Part shown: positions 7,500 to 17,125 of the stretch, one piece after another
How positions within the stretch are numbered: position 1 is the stretch's first letter
How the letters are laid out: every line of letters begins with the position of its first letter
Assembly (NCBI GenBank): GCA_036002045.1
Contig: DASYTT010000139.1
Span: 1 to 64,000, forward strand
Direction: 5' to 3'
Length of the DNA stretch: 64,000 nt
Origin: JABFSM01 sp036002045
Lineage (GTDB): Bacteria; Gemmatimonadota; Gemmatimonadetes; Gemmatimonadales; GWC2-71-9
Made by a program: the position numbers and the translations under genes
The notes under the pieces: model-generated
What the model saw: only the letters and a program-made list of their open reading frames with translations
What the model was told of the DNA's origin: nothing
Databases searched by the model: none

Positions 7500-9461
7500 A
7501 TCGCGAACGCGACCTGGTCCATCAAGGACGCCGAGAAGCTGTACAACATGAAGGGCTGGGGTCTCGGCTATTTCAGGATCAACGCCGAAGGCCACGTCAC
7601 CGTCCATCCCGACCAGACGGGCGACCGAGCGATCGATCTCTACCGGCTCGCGCTCGATCTCCACGCGCAGGGCATCGGCCTCCCGCTGCTGCTGCGCTTC
7701 TCCGACATCCTTAAGGCGCGGATCGCCACGCTGGCGACGGAGTTTCGCCGCGCCATCGAGGAAACCGCCTACGAGGGCAGCTACACCTCGGTGTATCCGA
7801 TCAAGGTCAACCAGCAGCGCCATGTCATCGAGGAGATTGTGACGTTCGGCGGCCCCTACGGCGTCGGGCTCGAGTGCGGCAGCAAGCCCGAGCTGCAGGC
7901 GGTGCTCGGGCTGGCGGAGCAGACGGACCACCTGATCGTCTGCAACGGGTACAAGGACGAGGAATTCATGCGCCTGGCCCTGATGGGCCAGCGGGTCGGC
8001 CATCAGGTCTTCATCGTGCTGGAGCAGGTCGCCGAGCTCGACACCGTGCTTCGGGTGGCGGATGAGATGGGGATTGCGCCGTCCCTCGGCATCCGGATCA
8101 AGCTGGCCACCGAGGGCTCGGGACGCTGGGCCAAGAGCGGGGGGGAACGCTCCAAGTTCGGGCTCAGCGCGGTCGAGCTCATGAAGCTGCTCGACAAGCT
8201 CGAAACGTCGGGCCGCAAGGGGCTGCTCCGGCTGGTGCACTTTCATCTGGGCAGCCAGATCACCGACATCCGTTACGTGAAAGCGGGCCTCGAGGAGATC
8301 GGGCGCTACTACGTCGAAATCCGCGAGATGGGCTTCGACCTGACCCACGTGGACGTGGGCGGCGGGCTCGGTGTGGATTACGAGGGCTCCCGCACCACCC
8401 GCCCGGCGAGCATGAACTACACCACGCGCGAGTACGCCAACGACGTGGTGTATAACATCGGGACGGTGTGCCGGCAGTTCAAACAGCCGATGCCCCACCT
8501 CATCTCCGAGTCCGGTCGCGCGCTCACGGCACACCACGCGCTGCTGCTGGTCAACGTCACCGATGTGGAAGCGCAAACCGAGCCGGTGATTCCGGCCCTC
8601 CGGGACGATCCGCCGGCCGTCCTGATCGAGCTCAAGGAGAACCTCGAATCGCTGACGCTCGACCGGGTGGACGAGGTGTTTCACGATGCGGTGTTCGCGA
8701 AGGAGCGGCTGCAGGAGCTATTCGCGAGCGACGCCATCACGCTGCGCGACATGGCCGACATCGAGCAGTACTACCTGGCCACGCTCAATGCGATCGCGTC
8801 ACTGATCGCCGCCGACCGCGCCAGCTATCCCGAGATCGTGAACTACCTCGAGGCGACCCTGGTGGACCGCTATTTCTGCAACTTCTCGGTGTTTCAATCC
8901 CTGCCCGACAACTGGGCGATCGACCAGATCTTTCCGATCATGCCGGTGCACCGCCTCGACGAAGAGCCGATTCGCCGCGGCACCTTGCAGGACATCACCT
9001 GCGATTCCGACGGGGTCATCGATCGCTTTGCAGGGGGGCGCAAGGGGAAACCCTGCCTCGAGCTGCATCCGTTCCGCGAAGGGGAGCCCTACATCCTCGG
9101 GATCTTCCTCACGGGAGCCTACCAGGAGATTCTGGGCGACCTGCACAACCTTTTCGGAGACACTAACGCGGTGCACATCAAGGTGACCGAGCGCGGCTAC
9201 GAGATCACCGACATGGTGCACGGCGACACGGTGACCGAGGTACTCAACTACGTGCAGTTCCACGCTCCGGACCTGCTGCAGACCTTCCGGCGCAAAGTGA
9301 GCAATGCGCCGGAGCTCTCTCGCCAGGAGGCCAACGCGTTTATTGCAGATTACGTCGCGGGGCTGGAGGGGTATACCTATCTGGAGGGAGAAGTGCCGGC
9401 CGAACCGCCAGCGGTGGCGAATGGGGCGCCCGTGAACGGGACTCCGTCGGCCGTCGTCTGA
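7500..9461 (+). CDS. speA: Biosynthetic arginine decarboxylase
   Basis: This is a 653-residue PLP enzyme of the fold-III family that converts arginine to agmatine in polyamine synthesis. The PLP lysine lies in YPIKVNQQ, and VDVGGGLGVDY and ESGRALTAHHA are family signatures. Homology begins at about NATWSIKDAEKLYN, but no ATG, GTG or TTG exists there in frame. The codon at 7500-7502 is ATC, six bases after GGAG at 7490-7493, so an ATC start is the best reading. The next ATG (7548) would remove 16 conserved residues. The open frame continues far upstream only as antisense of the epimerase gene. Confidence 0.9.
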   Translation: MANATWSIKDAEKLYNMKGWGLGYFRINAEGHVTVHPDQTGDRAIDLYRLALDLHAQGIGLPLLLRFSDILKARIATLATEFRRAIEETAYEGSYTSVYPIKVNQQRHVIEEIVTFGGPYGVGLECGSKPELQAVLGLAEQTDHLIVCNGYKDEEFMRLALMGQRVGHQVFIVLEQVAELDTVLRVADEMGIAPSLGIRIKLATEGSGRWAKSGGERSKFGLSAVELMKLLDKLETSGRKGLLRLVHFHLGSQITDIRYVKAGLEEIGRYYVEIREMGFDLTHVDVGGGLGVDYEGSRTTRPASMNYTTREYANDVVYNIGTVCRQFKQPMPHLISESGRALTAHHALLLVNVTDVEAQTEPVIPALRDDPPAVLIELKENLESLTLDRVDEVFHDAVFAKERLQELFASDAITLRDMADIEQYYLATLNAIASLIAADRASYPEIVNYLEATLVDRYFCNFSVFQSLPDNWAIDQIFPIMPVHRLDEEPIRRGTLQDITCDSDGVIDRFAGGRKGKPCLELHPFREGEPYILGIFLTGAYQEILGDLHNLFGDTNAVHIKVTERGYEITDMVHGDTVTEVLNYVQFHAPDLLQTFRRKVSNAPELSRQEANAFIADYVAGLEGYTYLEGEVPAEPPAVANGAPVNGTPSAVV

Positions 9462-9470
9462 CCTTCCGCC

Positions 9471-10757
9471 CTACTTTCGCGCTTCCATCGGCACGAAGGG
9501 ACGCTCCGCGGCGCCCGTGTAGATCTGCCGGGGCCGAGCAATCTTCTGGTCCTTGTCCTTGAGCATCTCCTCCCACTGCGCCAGCCAGCCGGGCAGTCGT
9601 CCCACCGAAAAGAGCACGGTGAAGTAGTCGGTCGGATAGCCCATCGCCTGGTAGATGATTCCCGAGTAGAAATCGACGTTGGGATAGAGCTTGCGTGAGA
9701 TGAAATACTCGTCCTTGAGCGCGATCTGCTCGAGTTCGATGGCGATCTCGAGCTTGGGATTGAGCCCGGTTTCCTTGAAGACATCGTCGGCCACCCGCTT
9801 GATCAGCTTGGCGCGCGGATCATAGGACTTGTAGACCCGGTGGCCGAAGCCCATCAGGCGGCCCTCGCCCTTTTTGACCCTGGCGATGAAGGCGGGAATA
9901 TTCTTGGCGTCGCCGATCTCGTCGAGCATCTGGAGCACGGCCTCGTTGGCTCCGCCGTGCAGGGGACCGTACAGCGCCGCGATGCCCGCCGACACCGCCG
10001 AGAAGGGATCGACGTGCGAGGACCCCACCGCACGCACGGCGCTGGTCGAGCAGTTCTGCTCGTGATCCGCGTGCAGGATGAGCAGGATCTCCAGAGCGCG
10101 CTGCAGCACCCGGTTGGGCTCGTGCTTGCCGCCGATCGAGAACATCATGTTGACGTAGTTCCCGATGTAGTCGAGATCGTTGCGGGGAAACTCGTAGGGC
10201 AGCCCGCGCGAGTGGCGGAAGGCAAAGGCCGCGATGGTCGGCATCTTGGCCAGCAGGCGGACCCGCTGGATGTAGCGGTTGTTGGGGTCCTCGATGTTTT
10301 TGGCATCGGGATAGAAGGTCGACAGCGCCCCGCACGCGCCGAGCAGCATGCCCATGGGATGGGCGTCGTAGCGGAACCCCTCCAGGAACTTGATGATGTT
10401 GGTGTGGACGTAGGTGTGGAACGTGATGTCGTGGGTCCACTTCTCGAGCTGGCTGCGGTTGGGCAGCTCGCCTTCGGCCAGCAGATAGGCCACCTCCAGG
10501 AAGCTCGCCTGCTCGGCGAGCTGTTCGATGGGGTAGCCGCGATAGCGCAGGATGCCCTTGTCGCCGTCGATGTAGGTGATCGCGCTGCGACACGCCGCGG
10601 TGTTGAGGAAGGCGGGGTCGTAGGTCATCAGCCCGAAGTCGTCCGCGCCCGTTTTGATCTGCCGCAGATCGATGGCCTTGATGGTGCCTTCGCTGATCGG
10701 CAGCTCGTAGCTCTTGCCGGTGCGGTTATCCGTGATCGAGAGGGTATCGGAAGCCAC
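9471..10757 (-). CDS. gltA: Citrate synthase
   Basis: This 428-residue type II citrate synthase condenses acetyl-CoA and oxaloacetate. The catalytic motifs are clear: LHADHEQNCSTSAVR, GPLHGGANEAV and MGFGHRVYKSYDPR. Length and N-terminal beta region are typical of the hexameric, NADH-responsive class, although allostery cannot be read from sequence. AGGAGG-like sequence (GGAAAGGTCCTCCCGTGGC) precedes the start. It is convergent with speA (9-base gap) and lies behind the queF terminator, so it likely has its own promoter. Confidence 0.97.
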   Translation of the reverse strand: MASDTLSITDNRTGKSYELPISEGTIKAIDLRQIKTGADDFGLMTYDPAFLNTAACRSAITYIDGDKGILRYRGYPIEQLAEQASFLEVAYLLAEGELPNRSQLEKWTHDITFHTYVHTNIIKFLEGFRYDAHPMGMLLGACGALSTFYPDAKNIEDPNNRYIQRVRLLAKMPTIAAFAFRHSRGLPYEFPRNDLDYIGNYVNMMFSIGGKHEPNRVLQRALEILLILHADHEQNCSTSAVRAVGSSHVDPFSAVSAGIAALYGPLHGGANEAVLQMLDEIGDAKNIPAFIARVKKGEGRLMGFGHRVYKSYDPRAKLIKRVADDVFKETGLNPKLEIAIELEQIALKDEYFISRKLYPNVDFYSGIIYQAMGYPTDYFTVLFSVGRLPGWLAQWEEMLKDKDQKIARPRQIYTGAAERPFVPMEARK

Positions 10758-10805
10758 GGGAGGACCTTTCCTGCTTGGTGTGCTACGGAAACGGATGAGC
10801 AGCGC

Positions 10806-10852
10806 GGCTAAAACATAGTGCGGTGTCTTGCGGAGGGCATCTCACACCGCAC
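10806..10852 (-). terminator. Probable intrinsic terminator after queF
   Basis: A perfect 9-bp stem (GTGCGGTGT at 10818-10826 with ACACCGCAC at 10844-10852) with a 17-base loop lies just past the queF stop. On the minus strand it is followed by TATGTTTTAG. Confidence 0.6.
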
Positions 10853-10854
10853 CG

Positions 10855-11247
10855 CTAGCGTGAAGCGGGCAGGGTGACCGTGCAGGTCGTTTCGAAGCCT
10901 CCCCGAATGTTGTAGACGGTGCGGACGGAGAGCCGCTGGGGTGCCAGCAGCCGCTGGAGATCTTCCGCGATCCGGGCCGTGGCGTGCTCCTGGAAGATGC
11001 CGACGTTGCGGAAGCTGGTGACGTAATACTTGAGGCTCTTGAGCTCGACGCATTTGCGGTCGGGCACGTAGCTGATCGTGAGTCGCGCGAAGTCCGGCAG
11101 CCCGCTGTAAGGGCAGACCGCCGTGAACTCGCTGGTTTCAGTGACGATCTCCTGGGCGGGGCCCGCGTAGTCGAAGGTCTCCAGCACCGCGACATCGATC
11201 TGCTCGGGTCCCACGAACGGAAGCGTTCTGCCTTCGGCGATAGCCAT
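10855..11247 (-). CDS. queF: NADPH-dependent preQ0 reductase
   Basis: This 130-residue protein reduces preQ0 to preQ1 for queuosine in tRNA. It is the short single-domain (type I) QueF. The catalytic cysteine lies in AVCPYSGLPDF, the NADPH motif is ELKSLKYYVTSFRN and the C-terminus is RGGFETTCTV. It follows the acyl-CoA dehydrogenase gene by 24 bases and is probably co-transcribed with it, though the functions are unrelated. Its presence shows that the preQ0 made by QueC/QueE feeds queuosine. Confidence 0.95.
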   Translation of the reverse strand: MAIAEGRTLPFVGPEQIDVAVLETFDYAGPAQEIVTETSEFTAVCPYSGLPDFARLTISYVPDRKCVELKSLKYYVTSFRNVGIFQEHATARIAEDLQRLLAPQRLSVRTVYNIRGGFETTCTVTLPASR

Positions 11248-11271
11248 GGGTTCAATCTATCCTCCCACCTC

Positions 11272-13137
11272 TCACTGCAGTTTGACCAGCCCCTCCTCCA
11301 GCCACGCCTCCTCGCCTTTGAGCACGCTCTGCGCCAGCCGGTAGGTGCGCTCGTCCTCGTTGTCGAAGACACTCGCGAAGAGCTGCTTCACCTTCCGCCG
11401 CGCGTGCCGGCTGGCGAGATCCGCCATGCGCACCGGCCCCCGATTCGCAGGATCCTTCCTGGCGAGCAGGTGGGCCATGCTGCAGGCGGCGCTGATCGCC
11501 AGCAGCTCGCCGCCGATCTCCACCAGCCGGAACAGCACCGCCTGCTTCTTCTCGAGTCGGGGCCCGAACCGCACCATCGCGTGGAAGAGGGTCCGCGCCA
11601 GCTTGCGTGACTTCCGGTTGACGAAGCGCAGGTGGGTCGCCAGCGGGCCGAACTCGGCGTAACGCGGCCAGCGCCCCCAGCCGACGAGTTGCTGGGGATA
11701 CCACACGGTGTAGAACGCCGCGGCCCGCAGCAGCGCTTTGAACTTGACGCTCGGTGCTGCCTTGGGATTCACCAGGTCGCCCGCCACCTTGAGATGCGTA
11801 TCGACCGCCTCCCGCGCGATGAAGAGCCGCATGATCTCGCTGGAACCCTCGAACAGCAGATTGATCCGCCAGTCGCGCAGCATCCGCTCCACCGGATCGG
11901 GGCGCTCGCCATGGGAGCGCAGCGAATCGGCCGTCTCGTAGCCGCGGCCCCCTTTGATCTGCAGGCAATCATCCACGATTCTCCAGCCGGTCTCGGTGTT
12001 CCACATCTTGGCGATCGCCGCCTCGAGCCGGATGTCCGCGTGGGGCCGGTCGGCCAGCAAACAACCCAGGTCCGCGATCGCCTGCATCGCGAAAGTTTCC
12101 GCCGCCATCCGCCCAAGCTTCTGCGCGATCGCATCGTGCTTCCCGACCGGGGCCCCCCACTGCACCCGCTCCGCCGCCCAGCGCCGCGCGATCTCCACGG
12201 CGCGCTTGGCGCCGGCGGCGCAGCCCGCCGGGATCGTGAGCCGCCCCGTGTTGAGCGTGATGAGCGCGAGCTTGAGTCCCTTGCCCTCATCCCAGAGCAG
12301 GTTCTCCGCCGGAACTTTCACGTTGGTAAAGCGCAGAATCCCGTTCTCGATCGCCCGGAGTCCCATGAAATGCAGCCGCTGGACGACTTCCACCCCGGGC
12401 CAGTTTGCTTCCACGATGAACGCCGAGATGCTCTTGGGACCCGTCCGCGCCATGACCACCATCAGTTCCGCGACCGTCCCGTTGGTGCACCAGAGCTTCT
12501 CGCCGTTGAGGATCCAGTGGCTGCCATCCTCGCTCAGCTTGGCGGTGGTGGAGAGGCCGGCCGGGTCGCTGCCGACGCCGGATTCCGTGAGCGCAAACGC
12601 GGTGATGGCGCCTTTGGCGATCCGCGGCAGGTATTTCTGCTTCTGGGCCTCGGTGCCGAAGAGCTTGAGCGGCACGGGGACGCCGATCGACTGGCTGGCG
12701 GAGAGCAGGGCGGTGAGGCTGCCATCCACGCTGGTCACCAGGCTGATCGCCCGCGCGTACATGAGCTGTGAGAGGCCTAACCCGCCGTACTCTTCGCTGA
12801 TCTTGATCCCGAACGCGCCCATCGCCTGCAGCCCCTGCACCACCTCCGGCGGAACTAGGCCTTCCCGGTCGATGCGGTCCCCGTCCACCCGCTCGCGCAG
12901 AAACCGCTCCAGCCGGTCGAGAAATGGCTGCGCTTTGGCGACATCCTCCCGGCTGGGCTCGGGGAACGGATGAATCAGATCGAGGCGAAGCCGGCCCTCG
13001 AACAGCTCCTTGACGAAGCTCGCGCGCCATTCCTGCTCGCGCGCGGCTTCGGCGACTTCCCGCGCTTCCTGCGCGGTCGCGGCGATCGGGCGATCGGCTG
13101 GCCGCTCGAGGGGTTGGGGTGTCAGCACGTTCGTCAT
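11272..13137 (-). CDS. Long acyl-CoA dehydrogenase
   Basis: This 621-residue FAD enzyme of fatty-acid beta-oxidation has the usual ACAD core at about 70-450 (ALTESGVGSDPAGLSTTA for FAD/substrate, GGRGYETADSLRSHGERPDP and LLFEGSSEIMRLFIARE) plus a C-terminal extension of about 170 residues like that of very-long-chain enzymes. The ATG at 13137 overlaps the TetR stop by four bases (ATGA). The longer open frame to 13860 is antisense-type extension through the regulator gene and was not used. Regulator coupling and the palindrome upstream suggest induction by acyl-CoA or free fatty acid. Confidence 0.93.
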   Translation of the reverse strand: MTNVLTPQPLERPADRPIAATAQEAREVAEAAREQEWRASFVKELFEGRLRLDLIHPFPEPSREDVAKAQPFLDRLERFLRERVDGDRIDREGLVPPEVVQGLQAMGAFGIKISEEYGGLGLSQLMYARAISLVTSVDGSLTALLSASQSIGVPVPLKLFGTEAQKQKYLPRIAKGAITAFALTESGVGSDPAGLSTTAKLSEDGSHWILNGEKLWCTNGTVAELMVVMARTGPKSISAFIVEANWPGVEVVQRLHFMGLRAIENGILRFTNVKVPAENLLWDEGKGLKLALITLNTGRLTIPAGCAAGAKRAVEIARRWAAERVQWGAPVGKHDAIAQKLGRMAAETFAMQAIADLGCLLADRPHADIRLEAAIAKMWNTETGWRIVDDCLQIKGGRGYETADSLRSHGERPDPVERMLRDWRINLLFEGSSEIMRLFIAREAVDTHLKVAGDLVNPKAAPSVKFKALLRAAAFYTVWYPQQLVGWGRWPRYAEFGPLATHLRFVNRKSRKLARTLFHAMVRFGPRLEKKQAVLFRLVEIGGELLAISAACSMAHLLARKDPANRGPVRMADLASRHARRKVKQLFASVFDNEDERTYRLAQSVLKGEEAWLEEGLVKLQ

Positions 13138-13811
13138 GAGCGGGACCACTCGGGGGAATTGGCGGCGCGCTCGCGCAGCGCGCCCAGCAGGAGCGTGGTG
13201 ATGTGGCGCTTGCGCTGCTCGGCAAAATCGGGGGCGGAGGGATCGAGACCCACCGCCTTGAGGAAGGTGCGGCCGTGCACGATGGGGAACCAGGTGAGGG
13301 CGACGAGCGAGAGCAGCAGATGCGCCGCTTCGGCGCTGTCGGAAATATCCAGGCCCAGCTCCTGCCGGAAGGCGGCGAGGGCCTCCTGCCAGACCGCGAG
13401 GCGCAGCGGCATGCCCTGGAGCACGGTCCGATCGGACAACGCCTCGCGCTCGATCAGCCGGACGAAGTTGGGCCGCGCGGCGACAAAGTCCGCATAGTCG
13501 GCGACGGCTCCGGCCAGCACCACCTCGGGGGTTTGACCGCTCGCGAGCGCCCGGGCCTTCCCCTCGCGCACCGCGCGCCGCACGTCGGCAAAACAGCGCT
13601 CCAGCACCGCGCGGTGCAGCTCGGCTTTGGAGCCGAAGAAGTACCCGGGCGTTGCGCGAGAGACGCCTGCTAGTTTGCCGACATCCGCCAGCGCAGTCTC
13701 CTCGTACCCCCGTTCCGCGAAGAGGCGCTCGGCAGCGTCTAGGATGAGCTCCCGGCTCCGGTGGGCGTTTCGCTCCCGCTCGCGGGATTTCGGTGCGGTG
13801 ATTCTGCTCAT
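13134..13811 (-). CDS. TetR-family regulator of the acyl-CoA dehydrogenase
   Basis: This 225-residue repressor-type protein has an N-terminal helix-turn-helix (ILDAAERLFAERGYEETALADVGKLAGVSRATPGYFFGS in pieces around residues 22-60) and a variable all-helical ligand domain. It is first in an operon with the acyl-CoA dehydrogenase and queF, with a 4-base overlap to the former. A palindrome 30 bases upstream of its start is a likely autoregulatory operator. The ligand is unknown. Acyl-CoA is an inference from context. Confidence 0.9.
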   Translation of the reverse strand: MSRITAPKSRERERNAHRSRELILDAAERLFAERGYEETALADVGKLAGVSRATPGYFFGSKAELHRAVLERCFADVRRAVREGKARALASGQTPEVVLAGAVADYADFVAARPNFVRLIEREALSDRTVLQGMPLRLAVWQEALAAFRQELGLDISDSAEAAHLLLSLVALTWFPIVHGRTFLKAVGLDPSAPDFAEQRKRHITTLLLGALRERAANSPEWSRS

Positions 13812-13840
13812 TGGGTGTTATCCCCATCGACGGGGGCTGG

Positions 13841-13870
13841 ACTGACTTGCTAGACAGCAAGCAAGTTAGT
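13841..13870. promoter_or_regulatory. Candidate TetR operator
   Basis: The arms ACTGACTTGC and GCAAGTTAGT are inverted repeats (9 of 10 positions) separated by 10 bases. The site lies 30 bases upstream of the tetR start and 102 bases upstream of the divergent polymerase gene. Confidence 0.6.
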
Positions 13871-13972
13871 ATTTACCCAGGCCACCCGCAAGAAGACTGA
13901 CACCGCCACTAGTAGCCCGACCCGGGCGGGCAGCGATATAGTTCGGCATTCCTTCGGGCTTCGCCTAAAGCC

Positions 13973-15202
13973 ATGGTCGCCACGCCCCGCATCCTCCTCG
14001 CCGATTGCGACCACATGTTTGTATCCGTGGCACGCCTGTGCGATCCGGAGGGCGCGGGCAAGGCGCGCTTTCTTGTGGTCGGCGGTTCCAAGAGCCGTGG
14101 CGTCGTGGTCTCTGCCTCCTACGAGGCCCGCGCCTTCGGGGTCCGCGCCGGTATGCCCAGCGCGCGGGCCGCGCGGCTCTGCCCCGAGCTCACCTTCGCG
14201 TCGGTGCCGCGGGGAGCCATCGGGGCCAAGCACCGCGAGATGCGTACCGTGTTGGAGCAGTGGTCTCCAGTCGTTGAGGGCGCGAGCGTCGATGAGTTCT
14301 ATCTGGATCTCACCGGGACCGAACAGGTCTATCACCGCGAGCCCCTCGAGGAGACGGCTTGCAAGATTCGCGCAGATGCGATGCGACGGACCGGATTACC
14401 GGTCTCGATTGGAGGCGGCACCAACCGCCTCATCGCCAAGCTCGCGGCAGAGCGCGCCAAACCCAAGCCGGGCACGGATGGAACCGGCGTATTGATCGTT
14501 CCCCCAGGCCAGGAAGCGGCGTTTCTGGAGACCCACGCGCTGGCGGAGATTCCCGGGGTCGGACCCCGGCTCCAGGCCACCCTCAAGCGTTACGGATTGG
14601 TGCAGGTGCGGGACGCGCTCCGCATCGATGAGGCAAGCCTCGAGCGCTGGCTCGGCGGGGGGACCGGTCGCTGGCTCTGTCGGAGGATCCGGGGGCAGGG
14701 CTCCGAGCAAGTGCACTCGAATCCCGAGAACAAATCCATCAGCCACGAAACGACCTTCTCGAAGGACCTGGTCAGCGATGACGCGATCGAGACCCGTTTG
14801 CTGGCCCTGATCACCAGCCTGGCGGCTGCACTCCGGGCCGACGGACTGACCACTCGCTGCATCACCGTCAAGCTGCGCGATCACGATTTCCGCACCCGGC
14901 AGGCCAGCCGGACCGTACCCGAGCCGCTCTCGACCGATCGCGCGCTGTTCAACGTAGCCCGCGAGCTGCTGGCCGGGCTCCGCCGCCGCCGCCGCACCGC
15001 GGCGCGGCTGGTGGGAGTGAGCTTCGCGACGCTCGATTCCCGCGCCGGGCCCCCGCAGCTCGAATTGCTGGAGTGGCATAGCGCGGGAGAGACCGGGCGC
15101 GACCAACGGCTGGCCGCCGCGCTGGATAACATCAAGGAGAAGCTGGGCCAGGATTCCATTCGGCCCGCCCGCCTAACCCGCCCATCCGCTGAGAGCCGAT
15201 AG
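13973..15202 (+). CDS. Y-family DNA polymerase (DinB/UmuC type)
   Basis: This 409-residue translesion polymerase has the catalytic carboxylates in LLADCDHMFVSV and GASVDEFYLDLTG, the finger region SASYEARAFGVRAGMPSARAA (in part), a helix-hairpin-helix thumb (EIPGVGPRLQATL) and a C-terminal little-finger domain (ETTFSKDLVSDD). It should be error-prone and lesion-bypassing. No LexA-type box was recognised upstream. The gene ends inside a short repeat whose bases encode the last residues (SAESR) and the stop codon. DinB (Pol IV) is more likely than UmuC given length and the absence of UmuD. Confidence 0.9.
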   Translation: MVATPRILLADCDHMFVSVARLCDPEGAGKARFLVVGGSKSRGVVVSASYEARAFGVRAGMPSARAARLCPELTFASVPRGAIGAKHREMRTVLEQWSPVVEGASVDEFYLDLTGTEQVYHREPLEETACKIRADAMRRTGLPVSIGGGTNRLIAKLAAERAKPKPGTDGTGVLIVPPGQEAAFLETHALAEIPGVGPRLQATLKRYGLVQVRDALRIDEASLERWLGGGTGRWLCRRIRGQGSEQVHSNPENKSISHETTFSKDLVSDDAIETRLLALITSLAAALRADGLTTRCITVKLRDHDFRTRQASRTVPEPLSTDRALFNVARELLAGLRRRRRTAARLVGVSFATLDSRAGPPQLELLEWHSAGETGRDQRLAAALDNIKEKLGQDSIRPARLTRPSAESR

Positions 15203-15210
15203 CTGATAGC

Positions 15211-15215
<5 letters not shown>
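15187..15215. repeat. Short tandem repeat, AGCCGATAGCTGATAGCT
   Basis: This is a small three-unit block of GATAGCT-like 7/8-mers that spans the polymerase stop codon (TAG) and abuts the convergent ABC ATPase stop. It resembles the AGCCCAT, AGCCAAG and AGCCAAT arrays elsewhere in the window. Confidence 0.6.
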
Positions 15216-16274
<1,059 letters not shown>

Positions 16275-16278
<4 letters not shown>

Positions 16279-17063
16279 CGTGCGCGGGACCGCTCGGGTG
16301 CGAGCAGCTGGACCAGGAGGAATACCCCCAGCGCCAGAATCAGCAGCACTGCGGCGGCCGGAATTGCCGCGGGGAGCCCGAAGAGCGTGAACCGGTCATA
16401 AATCAGGATGCTCGCGACCTTGGGATTGTAGGTGAGGATGACGATCGAGCCGAACTCGCTTACGCTGCGCGCCCACCCCAGCACAGCCCCCGCCAACACT
16501 CCGCGGCCGGCCAGCGGCAGGGTCACCCTGCGAAAGGCGCTCCAGCCGCTGTCGCCGAGCGTTCGCGCCACCCGCTCGAGCTTGGGATCCACGCTGCGGA
16601 AGGCTTCCCGTGCGGCGCTCACCACGAGCGGAGCGGAGACGAACAGCATCCCCGCGATGATGCCGGGAACGTGATTCACCACCTCGAGCCCCAGGCGGGC
16701 GAGCGTCGTGCCCAGCGGGGACTGGCGGCCCAGGAACAAGAGCAGGGCGATCCCGGCGACCGGATGCGGCACCACGACGGGAAGCTCGACGATGCCCTCG
16801 ATGATGCGGCGGCCGCGGAATTGCGCTCGCGCGAGCACATAGGCGAGCGGGACGCCCAGCACCAGTGAAAGCGCCGTCGCGGCCGACGCCGCGATCACCG
16901 TCAGCGAAATGGACGCGACCAGCTCGCGATCGCGGAGCGCGGCGCCCAGGCTCGCGGGACTGGAATGCAGCAGCAGCCGCAGTAGCGGCCCCGCCACGAA
17001 GAGCACCAGCAGCGCGGCCAGCAGCCACAGCGTGAGTGACCACACCGTCGGTCGGGTTCGCAT
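16275..17063 (-). CDS. Molybdate/tungstate-type ABC transporter permease
   Basis: This 262-residue inner-membrane permease has about six transmembrane helices and the cytoplasmic EAA loop (AAREAFRSVDPKLERVARTLG). The stretch VELPVVVPHPVAGIALLLFLG is characteristic of WtpB/TupB/ModB permeases. No periplasmic binding-protein gene is adjacent: upstream is a repeat and a divergent dehydrogenase gene. The binding protein must be encoded elsewhere or be absent. Confidence 0.88.
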
Positions 17064-17081
17064 GGCGAGAAGTATATTGCC

Positions 17082-17120
17082 GATTCCCTAATCCCTATTC
17101 CCTGGTCCTTATTCCCTAAC
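17082..17120. repeat. Short tandem repeat, ATTCCCTA/ATCCCTAT units
   Basis: About five diverged 8-mers of the type ATTCCCTA fill the short divergent gap between the permease and dehydrogenase genes. The block belongs to the same unit family as those at 18797, 26374 and 58097. Confidence 0.8.
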
Positions 17121-17125
17121 TGACA

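Noticed and set aside
10758..11271. preQ1 riboswitch upstream of queF or queC
   Set aside because: The gap upstream of queF is only 24 bases after the preceding stop, and queC overlaps its upstream gene, so there is no room for an aptamer.
13138..13860. N-terminal extension of the acyl-CoA dehydrogenase
   Set aside because: It runs through the tetR gene in another frame, and the ATG at 13137 is coupled to the tetR stop.
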